64,000 nt of DNA from Carnegiea gigantea (taxonomy: Eukaryota; Streptophyta; Magnoliopsida; Caryophyllales; Cactaceae). Below, piece by piece: positions 1-11,634 of the stretch (its first letter is position 1; each line of letters starts with the position of its first letter). A program made the translations under genes and the position numbers. The notes beneath the pieces are model-generated. The model was not told the origin of the DNA, did not search any database, and saw nothing but the letters and a program-made list of their open reading frames with translations. The DNA lies in NCBI GenBank assembly GCA_029747015.1, contig JAKOGI010000358.1, forward strand, positions 600,828-664,827, in the 5' to 3' direction.

Positions 1-988
1 CGATCATTCATCATAAAGGGGACATTGACGAAGATATTAGCCATCACATAAAAGTGGGCTGGCAAAAATGGAAGTATGCTTCAGGTGTGTTGCACGATAA
101 AAGAATGCCTGTAGGACTAAAAGGCATAGTTTATCGTATGGAAGTTAGACCCGCTATGTCATATGGATCGGAGTGTTGGCCTCTAAAGAAGACTCAGGTT
201 CAAAGGCTAATGGTAACAGAGATGAGGATGATTAGATGGATGTGTGGTTACACGAGAATGAATAGAATTAGTAATAGAGTGATCAAAGACTTAGTTAAAG
301 TGGCCCCCATCGAAGATAAGCGGAGAGAAATAAGACTCAGATGATTTGGCCATGTGAAAAGAAGGAGTGCAGACGCTCCAGTGAGGAGATGTGAGAGGAT
401 TAACATCCCAAGAGGTAAAAGAGGGAGGGGACGACCAAAGAAGAGTTTGGACGAGGTGATTAGAGAGGACTTGAAAGCTGTAGGTTTAATGAAGGACATG
501 GCTCAGGATAGGAGATTATGGCGGGATAGGATTAAGATCTTAGATCGCAGAGAGTCAGCCTCGTAGTTGGTCACTCGATTACAGTAGAATGAGTTTGATT
601 GCAGTTTCTTCATATATAATGTTTGCATGCAGGTAGTTCATGCATCTAGGAAGAGAAATTGTTTGCCTACTTCTAGTTGTTGAGGTACAATATCTCCTCT
701 GCCTTATTGCACTTATTGTTACGTAGTTACTGCCGCCTGATTTTTTTTTTGTATTTTTTCGTATTTCTTAATTAATTCCCTGTTACTTATCTTTAGTTTT
801 CTCCAAAATGTTTTCTCAAAACCTTTCTTCTATAAAATGGTTTCACAAAATCTTATTTTTGTGGGTCTCTTAGAATCAGCCTCTTTATAGGTAGAATTGC
901 TGGTAGAGGTAAGCTTGCCTGCATCTGGATCTCTCCAGATCTCGTGAAAGCGGGACCCACACTGAGAGTTGTTGTTGTTATTGTTGTT
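1..988 (+). mobile_element. 3' end of an RTE-type LINE, 5' side outside the window
   Basis: The end of the reverse-transcriptase ORF is followed by about 400 bp of 3' UTR and a terminal (TTG)n-like tail at 969-988. A short triplet tail instead of poly(A) is usual for plant RTE LINEs. Just before the tail is a GC-richer stretch (about 911-968) of the kind that closes these elements. The element abuts a minus-strand Gypsy gag, so it probably inserted into that element; the other insertion edge is not in the window. Confidence 0.85.
3..566 (+). pseudogene. RTE LINE reverse transcriptase, C-terminal part, one in-frame stop
   Basis: A single frame reads from base 3 to 566 with one TGA at 342-344. 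That stop sits where plant RTE proteins have Trp before FGHV, so it looks like TGG to TGA. Recognisable blocks are the post-palm GDIDEDISHHIK stretch, the AECWPLKK-like block (here SECWPLKK), the RMIRWMCGYTR block, and the basic RGRGRPKK segment before the terminus. The protein would reverse-transcribe its own RNA in target-primed insertion. The endonuclease and RT catalytic palm lie upstream, outside the window. Family placement is by motif recall and is firm at the RTE LINE level. Confidence 0.9.
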
Positions 989-1251
989 CACTCATTGTCT
1001 TGATCATTCTCTCATTTGACTCCTTAAGTTCTCTCATCATCCTCTTTATGTGATTGACTCCTTAAGTTTTCTTGAGGACTCCCACCTTGATTGGTGGGCA
1101 TCAAAGCATTAGATCTAATCCATGAAAAATTGGGGTGCTTAGCCCACCCCAGATTTCAAATTTCGGCCTTTAGAAGGCCCCATTCACATGACTTTGCTCT
1201 TGGCTAGTAGCCAACTGTTAAGCAGACAAGGGACACACACTTAGGGAATGA

Positions 1252-2139
1252 TCAGTGGCTTGACATTAAGAGCATGAGACCATTTGGAAGGGGAATAGTT
1301 ACTTGGTGTTTCGACAACACAAGACCCTTTAACATGTTTTCCAAGGCGATAAATCTAGTATCAATGTATGTAGTATCCCCCACTGCACGGCGTCCTCTCC
1401 TTTTGCTATTAATCCTAGCCCCTAGACTCTCATCCCTAGTAGTTTTCCATTGTAAGGTCTTTTCAGCCAACTCCTCTAAGAAATCCCAAGCTTCGGTCTT
1501 GCTTTTGTTCAAAAACCCTCCTTCACACATAGACTCCACCATGGTTCTAGTGGCTTGGTCAAGACCATCATAAATAATTTGGCATAAATGCCACCTTTCT
1601 AAACCATGGTGCGGGCATTGAGCAAGCAAGTGCTTAAACCGTTCAAAACACTTCTAAAAGGACTCCTTCTCAAGTTGGACAAATGGTTAATCTCATTCCG
1701 TAGTTTGACGATTTACCATTTGGGAAATATTTTCTCAAGAACACCCTCACGAACCCATCCCATGAGGAGATTGAGTTTGCTGGGACACTATGCATCCATT
1801 TCTTTGCTGAATCCTTTAAGGCAAAAGGAATGAAGCGTAACACAACAATGTCCTGTGGCACGTTAGGGAATTGCATCATCGAACATACTTAAAGTCGCTT
1901 AGGAATAGGTAAGCATCACCCTCGCTAAATTTGGGAAGCATGGTCGTATATTGAGGACTGAAGGAGAATTGAACATCCCCACCGAGTTGTGGAATTTGAA
2001 AGTAGGAGGGATTACTCAATCTCGGTGGGTAGAAGATTTGATTAAGACTCCTTGGAGTCGGGGACGAGATTGGGGAGGCCCTTGGGCTTGTTCCTCCGTC
2101 ATCTCCTCGAGATTTAGTGCCACGATCGAGATTGCTCAA
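1252..2139 (-). pseudogene. Gypsy gag (retrotransposon gag domain), frameshifted
   Basis: The frame from 2139 to 1876 gives a proline-rich N-terminal part ending in a TMLPKF..GDAYLFLSDF block. The next frame (1879-1670) carries MMQFPNVPQD, LRFIPFALKDSAKKW and WDGFVRVFLRKYFPN, the core of the retrotransposon gag domain. The frame from 1629 to 1252 continues with CPHHGLERWHLCQIIYDGLD and the TMVESM...FLNKS block. The order is collinear, so this is one gag split by at least two frameshifts. Gag would form the particle that packages the element RNA. No zinc knuckle was found before the truncation. Confidence 0.85.
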
Positions 2140-2331
2140 GTGTGGGGAGGTCGTTCAATACGAATAGGTTTCCCACACCTAGGCGATCTAGTCTAAGAAC
2201 TCATGCGTTCTCATTTTTTATTGTTTTTCTTTTTTCAATTTTTTTTTGGTTTTTTATTTTTTTGAAAATGATCACAACCAAAAACCATGCGCAACGACTA
2301 AGTCTTAATCAGAAGCAAATCAAACGCCATC

Positions 2332-2350
2332 ATCCCCGGCAACGACGCCA
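2332..2350 (-). other. Primer-binding site matching tRNA-Asp 3' end
   Basis: Read on the minus strand the site is TGGCGTCGTTGCCGGGGAT, which differs at one base from the complement of the 3' end of plant tRNA-Asp(GTC). It lies six bases inside the proposed LTR edge. tRNA-Asp priming is characteristic of Athila-group elements. Confidence 0.85.
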
Positions 2351-2356
2351 TTTTGT

Positions 2357-3520
2357 TGATAGAAATTTTTGGTGATGAGTACGAGGCTTTTTCGTTGACC
2401 GAGATAAAGGGCGATTTGCCGTCGATTTAGCTATATGCGTGTTCTCAATTTTTAATCCAATTAAATGAACTTAGCATGCGAATCTAACGAGTCTTTAAAA
2501 AAAAAAAAATTCCTAAAGCAATTTAACACTAATCCTAATCTAACTAATGATCCCTAACACCTAGAAAACACATAGCACGTAAGAAATGGGGGACAGAGCT
2601 CGACATGACCCATCAACACATCCAAATTTCACCTCAAAGGTCACCCTAAGAAAATTCCACTTCAAAGCTAAACTATACTAATCATAGCAAAGGCAATGAA
2701 AAGGTGAGAGTGAGGTTACCAAAATGTTATCAAGCGTTCTCGATTAAGAGTAAGGGATATCATCTTCTTCGATGCCTTAATTGACCTCAATATCCATGGT
2801 ATCTCAAGTTGCTTTAACTCAACTAAACTAATAGTTGGAATGGGAGAAAGAAGAAAAGGGGAAAATTACTAGAGAGATGTTGAGTTTTGAGGGACGGATT
2901 AGGCTTTCAACCCATTAAAAACCAGGCCCCATCCTCCCATAACTGTCAAGCATCAAACCTATGTTTGGGGGGGAATTGGTGATGCTCAAAAATTAAGTCT
3001 TTGCCAAAATTTAAGAGATAGAGAGAGTTGGATTAAGCATTCATGGAGAGAGAAAATAAGAAATCTACCATTAATTCCCGCTAAAGCTTAAACTTTTGTT
3101 TTGCATTAATGGAGGAGAGAGAGAGAGAGAGTTCACCAAGCTAGCCACGAAGAAAACTGCTGAAAAAATGAAGAATGGCCTAAAAAAATTCCAAAGTCCC
3201 CTCTAACTCTGACATCATTATCTTAATTAAACGCAAACAAAAAGACAGAGTTTAGCACGGTCATGCCCCTGGCACGGGGCACCCATGCCAAATCTCTGCC
3301 TCTAGTTTTTTCTATTTTGCTACTGGCATGCCCCTGTTGAACTTGTAGGACACCCTTCTGGACTTGGCATGCCCCTGGACTTTTTCCTCTTTTTGGGTTG
3401 GGCTTGGCCTCCGTTGGGGTCTTTCTCTCATTTTACCCTACAAAACATAAAATTTGATTTATTAACTAATTTTAAAGGTTATTTAGGAGCAAAAGTCTAA
3501 TAATGAGTGCCGAAAATTTA
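2357..3520 (-). repeat. 5' LTR of the minus-strand Athila/Tat element
   Basis: The inner edge (TGATAG on the plus strand) is set by the primer site. The outer edge is placed where a TTCGGCACTC-like LTR start meets Copia sequence near 3520; the terminal CA appears as TA. The length would be 1164 bp. It contains a GA microsatellite near 3115-3132 and a GC-rich segment (3255-3380) with three GGCATGCCCCTG-like copies. No second LTR is available to confirm the outer edge. Confidence 0.6.
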
Positions 3521-3525
3521 TCCGA

Positions 3526-3801
3526 TTGAGAACCAAAAAAACTGTAACTGGTGAATTGATATGGATCAAATCTTTCCTAGCCTCTTTAGGTGTCTTTCTG
3601 GAGAAGCCGATAAAATTGTATTGCGACAATCAGGCGACATTACATATAACTAAAAATCCTGTTTTTCATGAGTGTACGAAGCATATAGAAGTTAATTGTT
3701 ACTTTGTCTGAGAACATCTTCTTTCGAAGGATCTTGAGACAGGATATGTCTCTTTGAAGAATCATGCCACTGATATTTTCACTAAACCTTTAGCCAAGTA
3801 A
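3526..3801 (+). pseudogene. Copia RNase H, C-terminal fragment
   Basis: The reading frame carries ELIWIKSFLASLG, then KLYCDNQATLHI, NPVFHECTKHIE and finally ATDIFTKPLAK. This is the ordered end of a Copia polyprotein RNase H domain. The CDNQ block holds a conserved acidic residue. A TGA at 3709-3711 replaces the Arg of the usual V-R-E-H sequence (CGA to TGA). No LTR or other Copia domain is attached, so this is an orphan scrap between a Gypsy LTR and a microsatellite. Confidence 0.9.
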
Positions 3802-3950
3802 CAATTTCAATTCTTAACGTCCAAGTTCGATTGGAAATAAAATATGTATACTGTGTTTTGTTTCTTATTTCTTGTATAACTAGAATTGTCAAGTTTCCAA
3901 ACTCTGGTATGTTTAGGAGTCTTAGGGCCTAAGGTAGGTTGAATTAATGG
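3802..3950. other. Short unassigned spacer
   Basis: AT-rich sequence between the Copia fragment and the microsatellite. It may be Copia 3' untranslated sequence, but no LTR or PPT is visible. Confidence 0.4.
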
Positions 3951-4545
<595 letters not shown>

Positions 4546-4939
4546 TGTTTGTGATAGCACGGTTCTAGGAGCAGAGAAGTAATAGAATTGCCTTCACATA
4601 TTTTCTCAAATTATTCTTCTGTATCACCTTTGCTTTATTTCAATGTTATGTATAATGTGTATATTTAACTATGTAACGTGTGTCTACGAAATATTATAAT
4701 GATTTACGTATCTTATTATAATTACTACAACCATCACCCCCACCACCCCAGCATTACCAAAGAAAAATTAAGTGTGCTGTAGCCTACCCCACTTAAAAAG
4801 CATTTTGTCCCAAAAATTTAACTAAACTACTAAGAGATGATTATTTAATATTTTCATATATCAATCTAGGAGGTATTCAGGACTTTAATCATATGTTATC
4901 GATTCTATAGATCATATGAGAAAATCTCATGAGAGATGA
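4546..4939 (-). mobile_element. Possible 3' end (LTR edge and polypurine tract) of a minus-strand chromovirus-like element
   Basis: At about 4780-4820 the plus strand reads CCCCACTTAAAAAGCATTTT followed by a TGTCCC-AAAA stretch. This resembles the PPT plus post-pol boundary of the chromoviruses at 34042, 49891 and 59090, with several substitutions. It would be the minus-strand 3' end of the element whose gag lies at 4940-5128 and 11635-12485, with pol missing. Bases 4546-4775 would then be LTR. Weak evidence. Confidence 0.35.
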
Positions 4940-5128
4940 ATAAAATTTAATAAAGCTTAGTAGGCATAGTGACGCTCATCAGTGTCTGCCCCAGCTAGGG
5001 CATATGCATTTGCAATAATATTTGCTTTAACAATCAAGCCGTTAGGTCCTTGCGTTGGTTAATCATTAGAATAACTTCTTTTTCTAACTTTAGGACACTT
5101 GAATAGTGTGTGATATGGGCGAGCATAC
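4940..5128 (-). pseudogene. Gypsy gag C-terminal piece, severed by the Copia insertion
   Basis: On the minus strand just outside the left Copia edge the frame reads PYHTLFKCPK, the second half of a zinc knuckle (H and last C). A hydrophilic tail with ANAYALAGADTDE follows. When the Copia element and one target copy are ignored, this follows in frame from the gag piece at 11635. In the joined knuckle the second Cys position is His. Confidence 0.6.
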
Positions 5129-5488
5129 TATTGATCAAAATAACGGTGACATTAATTGTCGTGTTAATTGGGCATTTACAAAATAATTAATTGCGTATTA
5201 ATCATGCCCATTAAACCCTTATTTATAGTTTCAGCTAAGCGCTACCAAAATAAGAGATTCAGTGGCTAATTTGGTGTGGCGACAGAAACCAAACATAAAT
5301 AGCATCCCTAATTCTCTCTTCCCTCCTCTCACGCTATCCTCATCATCATTCGGGTTCAAGTTTGGGCGTAATAACAACGGTGACTCTAGTAGCCACCGCC
5401 AATTCTGATTCAATAATTCATGGGCGATTCCTGAGCAACAAGATTCTTCGCTACCGCATTACTAAGGTACGTCCTCAAACATCCAACA
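5129..5488 (+). repeat. 5' LTR of the Copia element
   Basis: 360 bp, aligned end to end with 11274-11634. It starts TATTGA where the partner has TGTTGA, so the leading TG has mutated to TA. It ends in CA just before the primer site. Shared landmarks are ACATTAATTGTC, GTGGCTAATTTGGTGTGG and CATTACTAAGGTACGTCC. Confidence 0.93.
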
Positions 5489-5502
5489 ATTGTATCAGAG
5501 CC
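5489..5502 (+). other. Primer-binding site (initiator tRNA-Met type)
   Basis: AATTGTATCAGAGC directly after the LTR differs by one base from the usual Copia TGGTATCAGAGC site. It fixes both the LTR end and the plus-strand orientation. Confidence 0.85.
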
Positions 5503-6129
5503 ATTGTTGCTCGATTTTATCCCCGAATGAATAGGTTATAATTATGTGTATGATTAGTTCATTCTATATTGTCAACTATGCTTATTGAATCATTGAAAGC
5601 ATGCTTTTTTTGGGTTATATGGCTAGATATGTGTCTATTTACCAATGGACTCCACCCAAATTTGATGATTAGTTCGTTCAATTCTATTATCATGCGATTT
5701 GACTGATGCTAAGAATGATTTCATAGTAGTTGAATTTTTACATAAACACAATTGTTGTGAACCAAAACAGTGACCCCAAAACCCTGAAGACACGAAACCC
5801 CATGCCCTGCCACAAATCCTAATCCTAATATGACTCTCTGCCTTGGTGGCAGACCTTGTGTTCACCCACAAAAGCGCCATTATCGGGACAGCAGCGAGCC
5901 TCAGTGGCCCGCTAAGTCGAAAAACCTCCCTAACGCCCAGATATTTATGAAATTTTAAAAAAAATTAAAAGAAAGGTTGGCAGCAAAGAACTACCGTGAC
6001 GATCCCATCAGAACCGCCTTGGAGGGTTGGTGCGTGTAAGTCACGCGCTGCCAACAAAGATCTCTTTTGGTTGCCTTCTTTCTCCACCGCCTCCTCCATA
6101 TATTGATCTGCTTGAAACCACCAAAGAAT
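5503..6129 (+). other. Copia leader region without a recognisable gene
   Basis: Gag would be expected to begin here, but no gag motif was found in any frame. The region contains the inverted repeat at 5976-6055. A minus-strand frame at 5635-5880 has no recognisable motif and is probably chance. Confidence 0.5.
5976..6055. repeat. 80-nt imperfect inverted repeat
   Basis: GTTGGCAGC at 5976-5984 pairs with GCTGCCAAC at 6047-6055. Inside it CGTGAC at 5995-6000 pairs with GTCACG at 6040-6045. The transcript could fold into a two-part hairpin within the Copia leader. Confidence 0.7.
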
Positions 6130-7400
6130 CACCAAGGTTGTAATTTGTGATATGTTAAGAATATTATTGTTGAATTATTATTTTGATTATATCTACAAGT
6201 TCATATGATATGAGCATATAATTAGTTCTAGAGTTGAATTAAAATTTCAAATTAATCTTGAATATATGTACTTGTTATAATAGCATTAATACGTTTACTG
6301 TTGAATATTGCTTGCTAATTTTTTATATAAATTCATTTTATATGAAATAACTCAAAATTACAAAATAGCAAGTTAAGTGATTTATAAATAATCATTTGGA
6401 TTGAAGTTATATGAATTTGTTCATATTACAAGTGATATTATATAAATAAATTTTATATAATATTATTTTTGAAAGTTTTATTTATTTCATGTTGTTAGAT
6501 GAATAAGATTTATATTATGTTATACTATATATAATACTGTCTTTTATATTGATATTATATGAATTCGTTTCATGTAATTTAAAATGTAAAATGTTATTTG
6601 AAAGTTGGATACATATGGTATGTGATGAATCCCTTTCATGGAATTTAAGTTCAAAATATTATATGAATTTTTTTATATTAGTTGCGAGCAATACTTAACT
6701 TCATTTCATTTTATTTAAATTTTTATATTATATAGATGTGTTCTATAAAATTTCTTGTGATTAATATTTGGATATGTTTCATGTCACAAATTATGATGCA
6801 CTCGATTACGTGAATATGTTTCATGGTAAGCAATAATTAGTGGTGTTATATAAATGTGTCTTATATATGTACGAACTACATGAGTTGTAGTAAATTTGCT
6901 AATTGTTTTAGATCCATTGCCCAAATTAATGAATATGGATTTGTTTCATGTTTCTTACTAATTATGTAATTAGCTATATTTTATGAATTCTTTTCATAAA
7001 ATCTAAATTCAAAAAAAATATGACTGTGTTTTATAATTTACGGGTAACATTTGAATATGTTTCATATTAACTATAATTATATAAATGTGTTTTGCTTTTT
7101 GGGCTTTTATGAACTTCTTTTGTAACATGTTATTATTAGAATATGTTTCGCAATATCAATCCATTTTATTATATAAATACGTTTTATACAATAATCTAAA
7201 TTTTATGTTTCATATGTCATTGATAGAGTTTTAAATAACATATTTGTAGTTATATAAATTTGTTTCATGTACTCATATAACTTCATGTAAATGTAGTTTA
7301 CATGATTACGTGTAATATCTTTGTGATATTTCTAAAGTGTTAATTACTTTACAATATTGCTCTCCATAAATTTTATTTTATGAAAAAAAAATGCGATGAT
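6130..7400 (+). repeat. AT-rich array of degenerate palindromes inside the Copia element
   Basis: About 1.27 kb of A+T-rich DNA in which variants of TATGAAT-TTGTTTCATAT recur around twenty times at irregular 30-70 bp spacing. Clear copies lie near 6409, 6559, 6618, 6810, 6933, 6975, 7050, 7138 and 7250. Most are imperfect palindromes (ATGAA...TTCAT). No protein frame is visible. The array occupies the position where Copia gag normally lies. Confidence 0.7.
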
Positions 7401-7699
7401 TAAATTATGGAAACTTCTAATACGTGTCTGTATGTGATGATTATGAGTTTGGTGAAATTTTCAATCATACGACATGAATGATGGAGTTTTTGATAATTTA
7501 ATTATTTAAAAGTATGCCTAATGTTCATTTTTAAAATGTATACTTCTAGATATGGCAATTAAAATGTGAATGGTGATTTGTTTACGGATGAAGAGACAAA
7601 TAGCACTAACTAGGATGCATAGTGTTAGAAGAGTTAGTTTCTTCAGAACGAGTGTGAAGGGTTAGAACACTTGACAACTTCTAAGTCTCCTAGAGTGGC
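7401..7699 (+). other. Copia internal sequence, possible gag tail
   Basis: A hydrophilic stretch lies between the AT-rich array and the protease, but no zinc knuckle could be read. Confidence 0.4.
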
Positions 7700-10340
7700 G
7701 AAGATGATACTGCTAAGTGAGCAGTTGCTTCTAAATATATGTGTGATCCCAAGCATCAATTGCCAACTATGATCCCTTATGGATTGTAGGCACAGGAGCA
7801 ACCAAGCACATAGTTTAGGGCTAAGCTAATTTTGTGAACTTTCATCGCTACCTGGCACAAACTACTGGTTAAGGTAATGATAGTGAAAAACATGTCCTTA
7901 GAATACGGATATATCATCTGAAACTCCGTGAAAGAACTATATCACTTCTTTACGATGCTCTCTGTCTACCTCGGATGCGATGTTCCCTTGTCTCTTCTAT
8001 TTCCAAGATTCATTTTCTCTTTGATTTTGCCTAGATGTCTTGGATATCATATACAATGGCAATTTGTTTGGCCATGCAATATTGAAAGGTGTTTTTGATG
8101 ATTTGGATGAAATAAAATATCTACCCCATTTTTGACTTTGTTTTTAGCCATGCTCGACTTGACCATAAGGGCCAAGATAGAGTTAACAAACTAGCTAAAG
8201 ATGGTCTTTTAAGACTAGGTCACTGGGGTTAAATTGCCATATGTAAGTTGTGTCTAGCTAGTAAAACAACTATGAAGTCTTTTGGTAAGGCTTTGAGGGC
8301 ATCGAGTCCCTTAGAGTCCATTCATTCCTGACATATACGAGCCCATGAATGTGACAGAACATAATGGATCTATATATATATACATATAGGTGCATGTACC
8401 GATTATCTAATCGCTATAAGTACTTGAAGTGTTCACACACTTTATAACAGTAATAAAGGCTCAATTGGAATGAAATGTTAGAACTCTTCGAACCAATTGA
8501 GATTGTGAATATCTCTTTGATGAAATAAATTCCCACCTTGTTAATTTTCTTAGGGGTGAGTTCCTAAGCTTTTGGTTAAATTTAAAAAGGACCTCAAATT
8601 GTATGATAACATGACACTCAACCATCCCTCGGGGAGGAGGACAGACTTGAATTCTCACTAAGTCACCGAGGATGGTACACATCCCTTATTTGATAAGAAT
8701 GGTGAAGGTTTGTCTATTGTGGGGAATGAGATTCACCCTCAATCTCCAAATGTTGAGGAAAGTGAACCTAAGAATGAGGTTTATCCATAATCTCTTGTTC
8801 TTGAAGATACAATTAGTCTCCACGTTTAGGATCCCATACTTCCAATGGATGGTAGGATTGATTCTCCACATGCCAAGGTCTCATACCTCATAAAGAAAGG
8901 GAGAAGGATTCCTCACTTAGATAGACAAGTAATAAAGGTCCCAAGATCCAAAGGAGTAAGCGTGGAAAATTCCTTAACGATATTCTAAATCAAAGAGGAA
9001 ATATTCATATGCATTCCCTTGAAAGTTGAGGAACCTACCTCTTGTTAAGAGATGATTGATTCACCAAATCACAAAGAGTGGATAGATGCCATGAGGGATG
9101 AGATGGATTTAATGGTAAGAAACATGGTTTGGGACTTTCTTCCGCACTGACATAGGTATATTGGAAACGAGTGAGTTTTCAATGTAAAACATTGGGAGAT
9201 AGTTTGATCGATAAAGTTTAAGGTCCATTTAGTGGCAAAAGGCTTTACCCAAATTGAGGGTATAGACTACAAAGAGATTTTTTCTCATGTGGTGAGTTTT
9301 GCCTTTATTTGCCTACTCCTAACCCTGATAGCCCATTTCAACCTAGACTTGTTTCAAACGGATGTAAAGATTGCTTTCCTCAAGGGTAACCTTAAGGAAC
9401 ACATTCATATGGACTAACCCATTGATTTTGTATCAAATAGATAAGAGGACAAGCTGTGTCGTCTTGAAAGGTCCATCTATGATCTTAAGCAATCCCCCAG
9501 ATCTAGGTACCTTAGATTCCATGAAGCCATAACTTAGTTTTGCTTATCTATGGTTTCAAAAGACCATCATGTGCATGACAAATGATCAACATGAGGGATT
9601 ATGTTTCTTACCTTGTACGTTGATGACATACTGCCAGCTGGGAACAGCTTGGAGATGATCAAAGCTACTAAAAGTGGTAGTTCTATGCCTTTGAGATGCA
9701 GGACATATGTGAAGCTAGGTATGTCCTAGGAGTGGAAATAATCCGAAACTGTCCCAAGAAGCATACATTAAAAAGGTCTTAGAACAATTTTGGATGCATA
9801 ATTCTAAACCCGTAGATACTCCAGTAGAGAAGGGTCTAACCTTGAGTTTTGATCAATGCCCTAAAATAGATGATGAAATGGAGATAATAAGCAATATCCC
9901 TTACGCTAGTGTCGTAGGAAGCTTAATATAAGCCATGTTCTATACACAACTGACATTTACTTTACGGACATGTTGATTGGCAAGCCATCAAGAGAGTCAA
10001 GCACTACCTTCGTGGTACTACTGGCTTAGTCTTTTTCTATCAAGGTGGAGACCTTAAGTCAAGGATACTCAAATGTCAAATCAGGTGGTGACCTGGACAA
10101 GTCGAGGTCAACCTTAGGACATAGCTTCACCTGGTGTTAGAGCACCATGTCATGGAGCAGTAAGAAGCAAAAGTGCATAACAAGGTCAGTTATGGAGGCA
10201 GATTGTGCATCTTGTTGCCATATTGCCAGTAGGTATATATGCACTAACAAGGTGATTATGTTCCCTTGACTAAACCTATTCCTAGTGATGCATTTAAAAC
10301 TCATTTGTTGAGTCTAGGAATTCATAAGATTTAGTACTTG
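7700..10340 (+). pseudogene. Copia pol polyprotein remnant: protease, integrase, RT, partial RNase H
   Basis: Domains are in Copia order. The protease site near 7779 reads WIVGTGATKHI where DSGA is expected, so the catalytic Asp is lost. GAG-pre-integrase and integrase pieces follow (about 8040-8660), with a HARL-DHKGQ-like block replacing the usual HxRLGH. The RT has VAKGFTQIEGIDYKE and LFQTDVKIAFLKGNL (9232-9417), LERSIYDLKQS (about 9456) and an intact YVDD at 9616-9627. The KPVDTPVEKGLTLS block is near 9810. RNase H keeps only a MEADCASCC-like segment (about 10192) and a TKPIPSDAFKTH terminus near 10265, so its middle is deleted. Many stops and frameshifts rule out function. Confidence 0.9.
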
Positions 10341-11273
10341 GATATATCTTGTTATGTGATGGCCATGTTTCTTTTGTAAATGAGCAAAATGTTCATGATT
10401 TATTGTAGCATGTTAAGCATATTGAAATGTCACCAAACGTTAGATTGGCCTAGTCACACAAGCAAATGCCCTAACGCATGAGTGGGGGCAGGATAAGACC
10501 GATTATATTGGCACTAGGTGTGCAATATTGATCACTCATACTGAAAGTGTATGAGTAAAATGAACATGGTCACCTTAGTGAGTCAATGATGAGACCGACA
10601 AAGTCGAATATGAAATAGGATTTCACATTGAAGCCTTAAAAGCCGAATCTTGAGTGTCAAGATTAACATTCAGTATGTTGATCTAGTGGTTCATACTAGC
10701 GATTCATATGTCACATAAATTGACGTGCCTAGCTTAGGAGGAGCTATGCCATGATACACATTTCATACTATGTGTGCTTGTAAGACAATCCATGCATGGA
10801 GTGGCAACTGCCTTCCCCATTTCTTGTCACTGTGTAACCCTATTGACGATGACCCTTCAACTTAAAGCTATGATATAAAGTCGAAGCTTAATGATGCTAC
10901 CTTAATGTGTTTCTTAAGGGCTATGATATATATGGTTCAGCGAGAACACGTTAGGAAAGCAGTTAAGCTAAGATAAAATTTCATGAGCATTTAAGGAAAA
11001 CTCTATCCACCATCACAGTATCATCTGGGGCCATTATATTGAGTATATAATCATATGATATATCATATGACATAAAGGGACTATGGATGCCACTTGTGAT
11101 ATTTAGGATGATTTGGGGTGTCGTATATCATTAAAATGTTATATTAGTTAGTTGGTGACTTAATATAACACTATTGGTTACTTTCTAATGGCATGCCCTA
11201 TTCTTCGTATGAGGCATGAAGGGATTAGTTGAGAGAGAAAAGTGTAACTTATGGTTTATGTGATCGAGGGGGC
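10341..11273 (+). other. Copia 3' untranslated region and polypurine tract
   Basis: No coding motif. It ends with the purine-rich GATCGAGGGGG just before the 3' LTR, a suitable plus-strand primer. Confidence 0.6.
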
Positions 11274-11634
11274 TGTTGACCGATGTAACGATCACATTAA
11301 TTGTCCTATTGATTGGGTAGTTACAAAAGGGTTAATTGCATATTAGTCATGCACATTAAACCCTTATTTGTAGTTTCAGTTAAGTGTTACAAAAAGTGAG
11401 AGTTTAGTGGCTAATTTGGTGTGGTGATAGAAATCAAAAATAAACAGCATCCTTGATTCTCTCTTCCCTCCTCTCACACTAACCTCGTCATCATTCGGGT
11501 TCGCATTTGGGGTGTGATAATTATGGTGATTCTAGTACTCACATTCAACTCTGATTCAATAATTCGTGGGCGACTCCCGAGCAACAAGATCCTTTGCATA
11601 CGCATTACTAAGGTACGTCCTTAAACATCCAATG
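11274..11634 (+). repeat. 3' LTR of the Copia element
   Basis: 361 bp, starting TGTTGACC. Its last two bases are TG where the 5' LTR has CA, a change at the LTR terminus. It is followed by CATGC, matching the left flank CATAC at four of five positions. Confidence 0.92.

Larger units (their letters stand above)
989..3520 (-). mobile_element. Athila/Tat-type Gypsy retrotransposon, 5' part only (minus strand)
   Basis: On the minus strand the order is 5' LTR (3520 to 2357), tRNA-Asp primer site (2350-2332), leader, then gag (2139 to about 1252). The element is cut at about 989 by the LINE tail; protease, pol and the 3' LTR are missing. The primer-site type and gag sequence place it in the Athila/Tat group. 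Bases 989-1251 would be the gag C-terminal side or gag-pol junction, but I could not read a convincing domain there. Confidence 0.75.
5129..11634 (+). mobile_element. Copia LTR retrotransposon, nearly full length, decayed
   Basis: Two direct LTRs (5129-5488 and 11274-11634) bracket about 5.8 kb containing an initiator-Met-type primer site, protease, integrase and RT remnants, and a PPT. Flanking 5-mers are CATAC (5124-5128) and CATGC (11635-11639), a target duplication with one difference. The element inserted into the zinc-knuckle part of a minus-strand Gypsy gag. Gag is not recognisable, and part of RNase H is missing near 10230. Unlike most elements here it retains both ends. Confidence 0.92.

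Noticed and set aside
6001..6014. GATCCCATCAGAAC identical to a 5S rRNA segment, suggesting a Cassandra-type element
   Set aside because: The flanking bases do not continue as 5S rRNA (no box A or C order), and the site lies inside the Copia leader.
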